Assembly (NCBI GenBank): GCA_016235445.1
Contig: JACRLB010000047.1
Span: forward strand, 124,001 to 188,000
From: Chloroflexota bacterium
GTDB taxonomy: Bacteria; Chloroflexota; Anaerolineae; Anaerolineales; Villigracilaceae
DNA length: 64,000 nucleotides
Direction of reading: 5' to 3'
The notes beneath the pieces were generated by a model. It made no database searches, was not told the origin of the DNA, and saw only the letters and a program-made list of their open reading frames with translations. Made by a program: the position numbers and the translations under genes. Of the stretch, positions 1 through 10,715 are shown piece after piece. Numbering within the stretch: position 1 is the stretch's first letter; each line of letters begins with the position of its first letter.

Positions 1-329
1 ATGATGTGCTCCACAGGCTCCACCCCTTTGGCTTTTGCTTCTTCGATTTCCTCGGCTTTGATCTGGCGCGAAGCATTTGCCAAATCCACCGTGTTGTTGA
101 TCAGCGCGGCGATACCCGTCCCTGAGCCGCCGCCCGTCACCGAGATGCGCACATCAGGGTGTTCAGCCTGGTAGGTCTCAGCCCATGCCAATGCCAGATT
201 AACAATCGTGTCTGAGCCTTTGTTTTCGATGTATTGGGCGGATGAATCAGAAGTAGATGAATTGGTTGAAGAACCGCAGGAGGTCAGAAGGAAAGAAGCA
301 AGAAGAAAGATGAGGGTGATGCGTTTCAT
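1..329 (-). CDS. pstS: Phosphate ABC transporter substrate-binding protein PstS (lipoprotein), N-terminal part; C-terminus lies left of the window
   Basis: Reverse-strand translation MKRITLIFLLASFLLTSCGSSTNSS...IENKGSDTIVNLALAWAETYQAEHPDVRISVTGGGSGTGIAALINNTVDLANASRQIKAEE: lipobox plus PstS-type TGGGSGTGI motif. Open to the window edge. Confidence 0.88.
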   Translation of the reverse strand, partial: MKRITLIFLLASFLLTSCGSSTNSSTSDSSAQYIENKGSDTIVNLALAWAETYQAEHPDVRISVTGGGSGTGIAALINNTVDLANASRQIKAEEIEEAKAKGVEPVEHI

Positions 330-610
330 TGACGCAAATTATACCGCCTCAGACTTGCTGAAAACTGATTCTGTTTCGATTTGCATTCATTTCTCTTTGA
401 GTGCAAGCAAAGGTTGTCAGGATTCCCCTTTTCCCTCACCCCAAGTATGAAGACTTTTCGCCGTGTCGACTCCCCCCTCTCCCTGAGGGAGAGGGCAGGG
501 TGAGGGGTTTGCACAGCCCAGCGAACAATCTACCTCTCCTGACAACCTTTGCTTGCACATTTCTCTTTCATCTTTCTTTTGCAACCCATCCTTTCTGATA
601 AAATCACCCC

Positions 611-1369
611 ATGAACACAATGCAACCTGCCTTCTCCGTCCAGCAGTTGGACTTTTACTATGGGAATTCCAAAGCCCTTTCAGGGATTAATCTCGAAATC
701 CAGCCGCAAAAAGTGACCGCGCTCATTGGCCCGTCAGGCTGTGGAAAGTCCACTTTTTTGCGCTGTTTAAACCGCATGAACGATACGATTACAGGAACAC
801 GAGTGGAAGGGAATATCCTGCTCAAAGGCGAAGACATCTACGGCGAAAACATGGATGTGGTCAACCTGCGCCAGCGCGTGGGCATGGTCTTCCAAAAGCC
901 AAACCCGTTCCCGCAATCCATTTACGACAACGTGGCCTTCGGTCCGCGTGTGATGGGCATGGATGTGAATCTCAACGAAGTGGTGGAAAAAAGCCTGGTC
1001 GCCGCCGCGCTGTGGGATGAAGTGAAAGACGATTTGAAATCAGATGCGCTGGGCCTGTCCCTCGGCCAACAGCAGAGACTGTGCATTGCCCGCGTGATCG
1101 CCGTCCAACCCGAAGTCATCCTCATGGACGAGTCCACCTCCGCACTCGACCCCATCGCCACCCTGCGCGTGGAAGAGTTGATCGCAGACCTGAAAAAAGA
1201 TTACACCATTGTCATTGTCACTCACAATATGCAACAGGCCGCGCGCGTCTCTGATCACACGGGTCTGTTCTGGCTGGGTGAGTTGGTCGAGTTTTCCCCC
1301 ACCACCCAAATGTTCACCACCCCAAAAGAAGAATTGACCGAAGCCTATATCACGGGGCGGATGGGGTAG
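611..1369 (+). CDS. pstB: Phosphate ABC transporter ATP-binding protein PstB (non-canonical signature LSLGQ)
   Basis: [19 protein letters not shown] Walker [35 protein letters not shown]-terminus. Confidence 0.95.
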   Translation: MNTMQPAFSVQQLDFYYGNSKALSGINLEIQPQKVTALIGPSGCGKSTFLRCLNRMNDTITGTRVEGNILLKGEDIYGENMDVVNLRQRVGMVFQKPNPFPQSIYDNVAFGPRVMGMDVNLNEVVEKSLVAAALWDEVKDDLKSDALGLSLGQQQRLCIARVIAVQPEVILMDESTSALDPIATLRVEELIADLKKDYTIVIVTHNMQQAARVSDHTGLFWLGELVEFSPTTQMFTTPKEELTEAYITGRMG

Positions 1370-1386
1370 TAGTATTACCTCTCATC

Positions 1387-1442
1387 GGAGCGCGGACTTC
1401 AGTCCGCATATTACACAAAAAACGGACTAAAGTCCGCGCTCC
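1387..1442. repeat. Intergenic inverted repeat (hairpin), possible bidirectional terminator
   Basis: GGAGCGCGGACTTCAGTCCG ... CGGACTAAAGTCCGCGCTCC between convergent pstB and phoU. Confidence 0.7.
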
Positions 1443-1499
1443 AACAAAAAGTGGATGCAGGAAACCTGCATCCACTTGTAACTTGTAACTCGTACCTCG

Positions 1500-2186
1500 T
1501 CACTTCTGCCCCTTCCAAAATTCGTCGTCGCTGGATTTGATCTCATCGAACGAACCCGTTGCAATGAAAATTGTGCGCTCGCAGATATTGGTCACGCGGT
1601 CTGCCACGCGCTCGAGGTTGTGCGCCACCCATAACAGCCAGTTCGCGCGCTCGATGGATTTGGGGTCCTGAATGATGATCAACATCAACTCGCGATAAAT
1701 TTGGTTGTAAAGCGCATCCACTTCATCGTCTTCGACAGGGATGGCTTTCGCAACCTCCACATCTTCGTTGATGAAAGCGCTCAATGAGCGATGCAACATG
1801 CTCGCCCCGATCTGAGCCATGCGCGGGATGTCGATCAGCGGCTTGAGCAAAGCCTCTTCGCCCATGCGAATGTTGATATTGGCGATGCCTTTGGCGTAAT
1901 CGCCCATGCGTTCCAACTCGGAAATAATCTCCATGGTGGAGGCCAGCAGGCGCAGGTCATGCGCCATGGGTTGCTGGGTGGCGATCAGGATCATCAACTG
2001 ATTTTCGATTGCAAAGCGCTTCCTGTTGATCTCTTTATCTTCGGCAATGATTTTTTCAGAAGCCGTAATATCGCGCTTCTTCAAGGATTCCACCGAACCC
2101 AGGATGGCGTGTTCCACCATCGAACCAAGCAAAATCACTTCATCTTTTACCTGTTGAATTTCACTCTCAAAAGTTTTGCGGATCAT
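1500..2186 (-). CDS. phoU: Phosphate signaling complex protein PhoU
   Basis: Two PhoU helical repeats (AIENQLMILIATQQPMAHDLRLLASTMEIISELERMGDYAKGIA; LLWVAHNLERVADRVTNICERTIFIATG). Confidence 0.95.
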   Translation of the reverse strand: MIRKTFESEIQQVKDEVILLGSMVEHAILGSVESLKKRDITASEKIIAEDKEINRKRFAIENQLMILIATQQPMAHDLRLLASTMEIISELERMGDYAKGIANINIRMGEEALLKPLIDIPRMAQIGASMLHRSLSAFINEDVEVAKAIPVEDDEVDALYNQIYRELMLIIIQDPKSIERANWLLWVAHNLERVADRVTNICERTIFIATGSFDEIKSSDDEFWKGQK

Positions 2187-2368
2187 AATTCCTCTTATCC
2201 GTACTGCGGCTCATCGTTTCTAATGGGGGTGTCTTTGGCGTTGCGGCATACATGTCGCAGTACTGTTCTGGTTATTTTACTATTAACGATACTCTTTCGG
2301 CGTAATGTTTTGCCCATCCGTCCAAAGGCGCAAACGCAACGCACCCTCTTGCCTGATAAAATATCCCC

Positions 2369-3310
2369 ATGATCAAGACCCCTTTTTCATTAGCTCCTGA
2401 ATATCGTGACTATATCTGGGGCGGAGCCAGACTCCGCCCGGAGATTGTGCCCACCGCCGAAGCGTGGATCATCTATGCAGGCAACCGCGTCTCTTCTGGA
2501 CCGTATGCCGGGCGCGTCCTCTCAGACATTTCCCTGGCCTTTGGCAGTGATCTGCTCGGCTCCCGCGCCGTTGCACAGACGGGCAATCGCTTTCCTGTTC
2601 TGGTGAAGATTCTCGATTGCGCCCAGTGGCTGTCGTTACAAGTCCACCCGAATGATGAGCAGGCGAAAAAGCTGGAAGGCGAAGATTTCTTCGGCAAGAC
2701 CGAAGCCTGGCACGTGCTGGAAGTGGAACCAAACGCAAAACTGATTGCAGGCATGAAGCCGAACATCACCGCCGAGTCATTGTCTGCTTCGATCAAAAAT
2801 GGAACGATTCTGTCTGCCGTTCAATCGGTTGAGGTGAAAGCGGGAGACACCTTGTTCATGAACCCAGGCACGATCCATGCGCTGGGGCCTGGCATGTTGA
2901 TCTATGAAATCCAGCAAACCTCAGACTTGACCTACCGAGTCTACGATTGGGGGCGGCCCGAAACAGAGACGCGCAAACTGCATATCGAAAAGGCGCTGGC
3001 GGTGTCGAACCCAAAAGCGGCCACGTCTGTTTTGCAGATGCCGCAGGTCGCTGATGGGGAGGTGAAGACGTTGGCCGAGTGTGAATATTTTAGATTGGAA
3101 ACTGTTTCAGTTGATGAGAAAGCTGTCGGGTTGGATACGAGGGGAGAATCCTTTCACGGGTTGACCGTGATCGAGGGGCAGATTCAAGTGTCGGCGCAGG
3201 GTGAGGCGTTTGTCCTCAATAAGTTTGAAACGCTCCTGATTCCCGCAATCTGTGGAGCGTATCAAATCAAGCCATTGATGAAGAGTCGTGTGTTGAAGGC
3301 GGGTGTATAA
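2369..3310 (+). CDS. manA: Mannose-6-phosphate isomerase, class I
   Basis: YIWGGARLRPE, LSLQVHPNDEQAKKLEG, KTEAWHVLEVEPNAKLIAG, NPGTIHALGPGMLIYEIQQTSDLTYRVYDWGR. Confidence 0.9.
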   Translation: MIKTPFSLAPEYRDYIWGGARLRPEIVPTAEAWIIYAGNRVSSGPYAGRVLSDISLAFGSDLLGSRAVAQTGNRFPVLVKILDCAQWLSLQVHPNDEQAKKLEGEDFFGKTEAWHVLEVEPNAKLIAGMKPNITAESLSASIKNGTILSAVQSVEVKAGDTLFMNPGTIHALGPGMLIYEIQQTSDLTYRVYDWGRPETETRKLHIEKALAVSNPKAATSVLQMPQVADGEVKTLAECEYFRLETVSVDEKAVGLDTRGESFHGLTVIEGQIQVSAQGEAFVLNKFETLLIPAICGAYQIKPLMKSRVLKAGV

Positions 3311-3339
3311 AAAACCACCCGCCTGAAGCAGGCGGGTGG
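3308..3339 (-). terminator. Intrinsic terminator, U-tract on the minus strand
   Basis: CCACCCGCCTG-AAG-CAGGCGGGTGG perfect 11-bp stem; minus strand continues with TTTTTT. Confidence 0.7.
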
Positions 3340-3362
3340 AAACCAAGGAGGAGAAGAACCGG

Positions 3363-3494
3363 CTACGCGCGGCTTTGCTTTTGCAAAAACTCGCGGCGCT
3401 TGTGAGTTGCGTCTATCGTGAAGACGGTCAACAATGAGACCACCAGGGTTGAAATAAATGTTTCCATGCCCAGATGATACATCGAAACTTCCAT
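3363..3494 (-). CDS. Small (43 aa) predicted single-TM protein
   Basis: MEVSMYHLGMETFISTLVVSLLTVFTIDATHKRREFLQKQSRA*; followed on the same strand by the 3308-3339 terminator. No homology claimed. Confidence 0.4.
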   Translation of the reverse strand: MEVSMYHLGMETFISTLVVSLLTVFTIDATHKRREFLQKQSRA

Positions 3495-3597
3495 TCTTCA
3501 CTTAAGAACCAGTTAACATCTGGTACACAAAAATGAAATGTCCGGAAAGATATACCTTGCAGAAAAACAACCTGCCGCGCCTGGCAGGTTGTTTTTC

Positions 3598-4200
3598 TTA
3601 TTTGGTCACTTCGAATTCAAGCGTTTCATCGAGCGTATTATTCAGGTAAAGTTCCACTTTGTATTTTCCAGGCTTAAGACCGCCCTGGCTGATCACCAGC
3701 TTGGCATTTGGGTCTTTATACTCATTGGTGGTATTGTAGAATTGGCTGTCCACCAGAACGCCGGGCACATCCACCACACTCACGATCACGCGGACGATAT
3801 TTTTGCCCAGCGGGTCATTGAGGTTGAAGAATACATAAATGGGTTGACCGCTCTTGAAACTGGTGTCAGTTAGTTTCCCTTCAAAGTCGAAGGCCAGGAA
3901 GGCGTTGTAGATGCCCGTCTCTTCGGTTGGTGGAGCGGCGGTTGCTGTAGGCGGCTCGGCGGTGGGTGTTGCCGAGGCTGGAATGAGGGTGCTTGTCGCA
4001 GTCGCTTCGGGTGGCGCTTCCACTGTGAAGGTGGCCTGAATGGCGGTTGGGGTTGGTTCTGCCTTTGCGGCCCGATCCAACATCCACGGGATAATAGCCG
4101 CCCCAAGGGTGGCAACAGCCCCAATGATCGCAATCACTAAATTCTGGTTGAGATGCCCCTTTTGAGGTTTTGGTAAGTTTTCGTCTGTACTTTTTGTCAT
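3598..4200 (-). CDS. Hypothetical protein with one N-terminal TM, Thr/Pro/Ala-rich linker and C-terminal beta domain
   Basis: NQNLVIAIIGAVATLGAAIIPWML TM; TPTAEPPTATAAPPTEE linker. ORF ends in the hairpin at 3571-3598. Confidence 0.75.
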   Translation of the reverse strand: MTKSTDENLPKPQKGHLNQNLVIAIIGAVATLGAAIIPWMLDRAAKAEPTPTAIQATFTVEAPPEATATSTLIPASATPTAEPPTATAAPPTEETGIYNAFLAFDFEGKLTDTSFKSGQPIYVFFNLNDPLGKNIVRVIVSVVDVPGVLVDSQFYNTTNEYKDPNAKLVISQGGLKPGKYKVELYLNNTLDETLEFEVTK

Positions 4201-4308
4201 GTCAGCCGCCTTTTTATAGGGGAATTTTATTATAAATGGACTTCACTTCAAGCAGGGTGATATGCAATTGCAATCGTCATTGCATTGTAATACCATTGGG
4301 CTTTAAAT

Positions 4309-6147
4309 ATGAGTAAAATTATCCCATTCTCGAACGTCTGGAAGATTATGGCAAAAGAATATCACTATTTATGGACGTGGGAACTTCAAGCTTCCCCGGA
4401 GGCGCTCTGGCCGCTTGTCTCGGATACGAATCGCTTCAACCGCGATACAGGCCTGCCGCCCATGCAATTACTTGGCATCAACAAAGGCGTGAAACTTGTA
4501 AAATTCAAAATTCCGGTAGTGCAAATCGAATGGGAAGAAGAGCCCTTCGAATGGACCTATCCCCACCGCTTTGGCGTTTTGCGCCGCTACCGAAAAGGCC
4601 CGCTCGCTGAAATGCGCGTGGATTGCCGCCTCGAACGGCTTCCCTCTTCAGGCACGCGCCTCACCTATGAAACCTGGGTAAAACCAAAAAACATTTTTGG
4701 GACTCTTGGCATTCCACTGGCGATAGGCATGATCAGCGCGAAGAGATTTGGCGACACCTTCCAGCAGTATGACCGCGTCGCTTCCAACGGCGGCCCGGCC
4801 TGGTCCATTTCAACGGGCAGGAATCTCCCCCTGGCAGGCCACAACAAGTTCAAGACGCTGAGCGAGCGCTTGAAAAATCAAGGCGCAAGCGCGGATGTGC
4901 TTGCGCGCCTGTATGAATTTCTTCATCGTGCCGACGATCTCTCCATCCAACGCATGAGGCCATACGCCCTTGCAGACGGATGGCAACTCCCGCGCCGCGC
5001 CGTGCTGGAGACATTTTTGCGAGCCACCCGCGCCGGCATGTTGGACATGTACTGGGATTTGCTTTGCCCCGAGTGCCGCGGCGTGGCAGAAGACCATGAA
5101 CACCTCGGCGATGTGCAGGGGACAGCCCATTGCAATACCTGCCGAATTGATTTCAACTCGAATTTCGACCACAATGTTGAAGTGATCTTCCGCCCGAACC
5201 CATCGCTTCGGGCAGTGGATTCAACCGCGGAGTTTTGTGTGGGCAGTCCACAGCGTCAGTTACATAAAGCGTTTTCTCTCATTGTTCCACCCCGTGAGGA
5301 ATTGCCCATCTCCACCATGTTGGAAGAGGGGCGTTACACCTTGCACACTTCCGAGTCGCCGGGTTCGCAGATTCTGCTTGCATCCAAAAATGGCGCTGAG
5401 AAAATAGAGTTGCGCGCAAGCTCCAAAGGCTGGGATTCGGGTGTGACCGAACTGGGGCTTACGCCATACATCCGCCTGATCAATGAAACCGATCAGGTTC
5501 AAATCTTTGAATTGGAGCGCACCACCTGGTCGGACCAGGCGGCGACAGCGGCGGATGTGACGACGTTGCAGGTATTTCGCGATCTATTTTCAAGCGAAGT
5601 TCTGCGGCCCGGTCAGGAAATATCCGTGGGTTCGACAACCTTGATGTTTACCGATCTGCGTAATTCCACCAAACTCTATCGCGAGATCGGCGATGCGCCA
5701 GCCTTTGGACGGGTGCGCGAACATTTTGAAATTTTGGAACAGGCGATTGCCGCGGAAGGCGGTTCCCTCGTGAAGACGATGGGTGACTCGATTATGGCGG
5801 CGTTTCGCAACCCTGTGTCAGCGTTGAAAGCGATTTGGGATGTGCAGAAGCAACTGTCGGCGCGAGGGGAGCCGCCTTTGTCCATCAAGGCGGGCATTCA
5901 TTATGGGCCGTGCATCGTCGTCAACTTGAATGATCGGCTGGATTATTTCGGTTCCACCGTGAATATTGCGGCGCGCCTGCCGCATTTTTCGGTGGGCGGC
6001 GAAGTTATTCTTTCCGAGCCAATTCGCAATGACCCGGAAGCGCTTGCGTTTTTGGAGAAGCACGCGGCTCCAAATTCGTTGACCCGTTTTCAAACTGAAA
6101 TTCGCGGATACGATCAGTTGATGGAGTTGTGGCGGGTGAAGGTGTAA
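4309..6147 (+). CDS. Adenylate/guanylate cyclase domain protein with N-terminal SRPBCC-like and zinc-ribbon-like regions
   Basis: C-terminal class III cyclase: TTLMFTDLRNSTKLYREIGDAPAF...GGSLVKTMGDSIMAAF...KAGIHYGPCIVVNLNDRLDYFGSTVNIAARL. N-terminal YHYLWTWELQASPEALWPLVSDTNRFN resembles SRPBCC; CPEC...CNTC knuckles. Confidence 0.85.
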   Translation: MSKIIPFSNVWKIMAKEYHYLWTWELQASPEALWPLVSDTNRFNRDTGLPPMQLLGINKGVKLVKFKIPVVQIEWEEEPFEWTYPHRFGVLRRYRKGPLAEMRVDCRLERLPSSGTRLTYETWVKPKNIFGTLGIPLAIGMISAKRFGDTFQQYDRVASNGGPAWSISTGRNLPLAGHNKFKTLSERLKNQGASADVLARLYEFLHRADDLSIQRMRPYALADGWQLPRRAVLETFLRATRAGMLDMYWDLLCPECRGVAEDHEHLGDVQGTAHCNTCRIDFNSNFDHNVEVIFRPNPSLRAVDSTAEFCVGSPQRQLHKAFSLIVPPREELPISTMLEEGRYTLHTSESPGSQILLASKNGAEKIELRASSKGWDSGVTELGLTPYIRLINETDQVQIFELERTTWSDQAATAADVTTLQVFRDLFSSEVLRPGQEISVGSTTLMFTDLRNSTKLYREIGDAPAFGRVREHFEILEQAIAAEGGSLVKTMGDSIMAAFRNPVSALKAIWDVQKQLSARGEPPLSIKAGIHYGPCIVVNLNDRLDYFGSTVNIAARLPHFSVGGEVILSEPIRNDPEALAFLEKHAAPNSLTRFQTEIRGYDQLMELWRVKV

Positions 6148-6148
6148 A

Positions 6149-6251
6149 TCACCTTACGCAGTTTCTCTCCCTCATCCCCCTCCCTTCCCCCGAAGGGGAA
6201 GGGAGTCTCCTCTCCCTTCGGGGGAGGGTAGGGTGAGGGCGCGTAAGGTGA
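6149..6251. repeat. Short palindromic intergenic element with TCACCTTACGC / GCGTAAGGTGA ends
   Basis: Terminal inverted repeats at 6149-6159 and 6241-6251; internal purine/pyrimidine palindrome CTCCCTTCCCCCGAAGGGGAAGGGAG. 17-bp direct repeat GGTGAAGGTGTAAATCA at 6135-6151 and 6247-6263. Confidence 0.7.
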
Positions 6252-6263
6252 AGGTGTAAATCA

Positions 6264-6307
6264 AAATTTCTGGAGTCGGGCAACAAACTGCCCGACTCCA
6301 GAAATTT
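6264..6307. terminator. Long hairpin, likely terminator/REP-like element at the end of the DUF4349 gene
   Basis: AAATTTCTGGAGTCGGGCA-acaaac-TGCCCGACTCCAGAAATTT, 19-bp perfect arms. Confidence 0.65.
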
Positions 6308-7274
6308 AGGGTTGCGTTGGTTTCTTTGGCGTGCGTGTGAATAGTTTCCACAGCAGCCAGGCAAGGAAGATTGGCGGGGCTATGACGGGGAGAACGGCTA
6401 CGAAGACCCAGGTTAGAAATTCCCAAATGCCCTGATAAGAATGGATGAGGGATTCCTTGGCTTTTTCGAAGGTCTTGCCGGGTTTCCAGGGATCTTCTGG
6501 CTGTGGGGTGGGTGTGGGGGTTGGCAGAATTTCAGGCAGAACAGGCTCGAAGTTGATCGTGATCGTGGAGAAGGCGGAGCGGTCTTGCAGGTAATTCATC
6601 TGTCCCTTGATCTGTTCGATCTGCGATTCTATGTTGGAAAGTTCCTGGTTGATGCGCAGGGCTTCATCCACTGATTTGGCATCGGCAAGGAAGGATTTGA
6701 TGCGTTCGCGTGTGGCTTCGAGGTTGGTGAGTTGGGATTGCAAATCCACGAATTGGTCGGTCACATCTTCGCCGGAGGCGGTCTCGTCCAAAACCTGAAC
6801 GGCAAGCCCGCGCAGGCGGCTGAGAGTCCGCTCAAATTGCTGGACGGGAACCCCAATGGTGATGGTGGCATATTTATAGTTTTCCCCGTCGATATAGGGC
6901 TGGTACCAGACGCGGGAGCTAATGATGTACCCGCCGGCATCGCCGACAACCTGTGTGGCGCGGTCTATGGCAGTGTCTGAATCTTCAACCAGCAATTTGA
7001 TCTCGCCGCTTTTGATGATCATGTGCGTGGTGGAAGCGGCAGGCGAGTCGGCGCCGGTGTTGAACACAGCATCCGCGGGCAGTGCGGCGGAAGATCCACT
7101 GCCTTCCTGCCGGGCGGCTTCATCCACTGCACTTTGCGGAAATGACTCTTCGGCCATCACCGCGGCTTCTGTGGCGGCAGGCTCTACGAAAGTTGGCGCG
7201 GCCGCGCCACATGCGCCAAGAAACAGCGCGCTTAACAAAACGAGCAGGGCAATTATTCTTACATTTGATTTCAT
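6306..7274 (-). CDS. DUF4349 domain-containing lipoprotein
   Basis: Start at MKSNVRIIALLVLLSALFLGACG (GGAGGA upstream); MIIKSGEIKLLVEDSDTAIDRATQVVGDAGGYIISSR ... coiled coil LTNLEATRERIKSFLADAKSVDEALRINQELSNIESQIEQIKGQMNYLQDRSAFSTITINF, C-terminal TM. Confidence 0.85.
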   Translation of the reverse strand: MKSNVRIIALLVLLSALFLGACGAAAPTFVEPAATEAAVMAEESFPQSAVDEAARQEGSGSSAALPADAVFNTGADSPAASTTHMIIKSGEIKLLVEDSDTAIDRATQVVGDAGGYIISSRVWYQPYIDGENYKYATITIGVPVQQFERTLSRLRGLAVQVLDETASGEDVTDQFVDLQSQLTNLEATRERIKSFLADAKSVDEALRINQELSNIESQIEQIKGQMNYLQDRSAFSTITINFEPVLPEILPTPTPTPQPEDPWKPGKTFEKAKESLIHSYQGIWEFLTWVFVAVLPVIAPPIFLAWLLWKLFTRTPKKPTQP

Positions 7275-7428
7275 TTCATCCTCCGGTTTGAATAGAATTT
7301 CGGCGTATGGATTGGACGATGAAAAGAATGAAATGTTCCCCACCATAAACAGGAAGGCGCAAAAAAACGCCGACCTTTGCAAAAGCAAAAATCGGCGTCC
7401 TTCATTCCAAATTGATTTTGGGTTATTG

Positions 7429-7580
7429 ACTCACCTTACGCACGGATGAACTTCCTGCCGAAAATTTTAACGCCAAGCCGCAAAGACGCGAAGTTTTGTT
7501 TCGCTTTGCGCCTTCGCGCCTTTGCGTTAAACATCCTGGGAAAGAATTCGACTCTACGGGCGAAACTCGCGTAAGGTAAG
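7429..7580. repeat. Palindromic intergenic element, same terminal motif family as 6149-6251
   Basis: ACTCACCTTACGC at 7429-7441 and GCGTAAGGTAAG at 7569-7580; inside, CGCAAAGACGCGAAG...CTTCGCGCCTTTGCG inverted arms. Confidence 0.6.
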
Positions 7581-7583
7581 CTA

Positions 7584-9542
<1,959 letters not shown>

Positions 9543-9550
9543 TCACGATT

Positions 9551-9606
9551 CTGGACTCCATCAGCTTGCTGATGGGAATTTCGGGCAGCTTGCTGCCCGA
9601 CTCCAG
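9551..9606. repeat. Nested palindromic repeat upstream of gyrB
   Basis: CTGGACTCCATCAGCTTGCTGATGG...CGGGCAGCTTGCTGCCCGACTCCAG; shares the GGGCA..TGCCCGACTCCAG core with 6264-6307. Confidence 0.6.
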
Positions 9607-9666
9607 AGATTTTCGTGAATTACTGATTCTATACAATGTGTCTGGGTGTGGTGCAATTGCTTTACC

Positions 9667-10653
9667 TCACGCCTGTTTGATCGCCTGATTCGGGCGCATT
9701 TTTTCGATAACGCTTTGCAGCCAAATATTCATATCGCGGTAATAAATGAAACTGCCAGCCAGCAGGGCAGTTGTGACAAATGAATGACCGAAGATACCGA
9801 ACAGGGTCATCCATGAATCTTCCGGGGGGATGTTCCACAGATAGTTCAAGCCAAAGGAAAGCAGGAACACGGTCAGCACGAACATACTGCTGGTGGGCAG
9901 GGTGAAGCGGGTAAGCTGGATACTGCTCAAAATGGATGTGATGAAGTTCTGCTTTTTTAGAAAAACTCCGTGAGGCCAGAAGAACAGCGGCACGATTACC
10001 CACATGGAACCGAGGCTCAGAAACAGTACAAACAAATTTGCCAGAACTGGATTCAATTGAACGATCAAAATTAAAATCACGAAAATCGGCATTCCAATGG
10101 TCATCAAAATGATGCCGCTGGCGATGGAGACGAGAATGGTCTGAATGATGGCGCGGAAGGTCTGGATGGCGCTTTCTTCATCTGGTACGGCAATCCATGC
10201 CACACTGCGGAAGTAAAGCGCGCCGCCCACCCAGCCGAGGAAGGTGAGCAGGAGAATCCACAATGGAAAATTCAAGATGCTGACCTGCAAAGTGGCAGGG
10301 TCGCCCAAAGGCGTGGACGATGCTTGTTGGGGAAAACGCAGGCTGGAGATCCCGATGGGAAGCGTGCGCAGGAACCAGAATAAATTGACCTGTGAAATCC
10401 GTTCGTAAAAATCCAGCGCTCGTTGAATATTCTGGGCTGGCTCGCCGTTCTTTTGCCAGTTGAGCGCTGCCGGGTCGAGAATGGAGTCAATCAACACGTT
10501 TATTTTTAGACGCGGCCCCAGCCAGATGAACAGATTCAATAAAAGCGGTAAAAGGATCGCAGTGATATGCGAAGCGATTGTGTCGAAGCCTGCTTTGATG
10601 GAGCTGATAATGCCCGGCGGGGGCGGGAGATTTTCTATTCGTGAAACTTCCAT
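9667..10653 (-). CDS. Hypothetical multi-pass membrane protein
   Basis: Several hydrophobic segments (AILLPLLLNLFIWLGP; ILNFPLWILLLTFLGWVGGALYF; ILVSIASGIILMTIGMPIFVILILIV). Confidence 0.7.
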   Translation of the reverse strand: MEVSRIENLPPPPGIISSIKAGFDTIASHITAILLPLLLNLFIWLGPRLKINVLIDSILDPAALNWQKNGEPAQNIQRALDFYERISQVNLFWFLRTLPIGISSLRFPQQASSTPLGDPATLQVSILNFPLWILLLTFLGWVGGALYFRSVAWIAVPDEESAIQTFRAIIQTILVSIASGIILMTIGMPIFVILILIVQLNPVLANLFVLFLSLGSMWVIVPLFFWPHGVFLKKQNFITSILSSIQLTRFTLPTSSMFVLTVFLLSFGLNYLWNIPPEDSWMTLFGIFGHSFVTTALLAGSFIYYRDMNIWLQSVIEKMRPNQAIKQA

Positions 10654-10715
10654 AACCGATTGATTCTACCATACCCCCGCTTGCGTTCATGCGCGCGCGC
10701 AGGTACAATCTTTTC

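Noticed and set aside
417-620. Short overlapping ORFs encoding PLPQGEG / RERG-type peptides
   Set aside because: Translations of the intergenic CCCTCACCC...CTCCCTGAGGGAGAGGG repeat; not genes.
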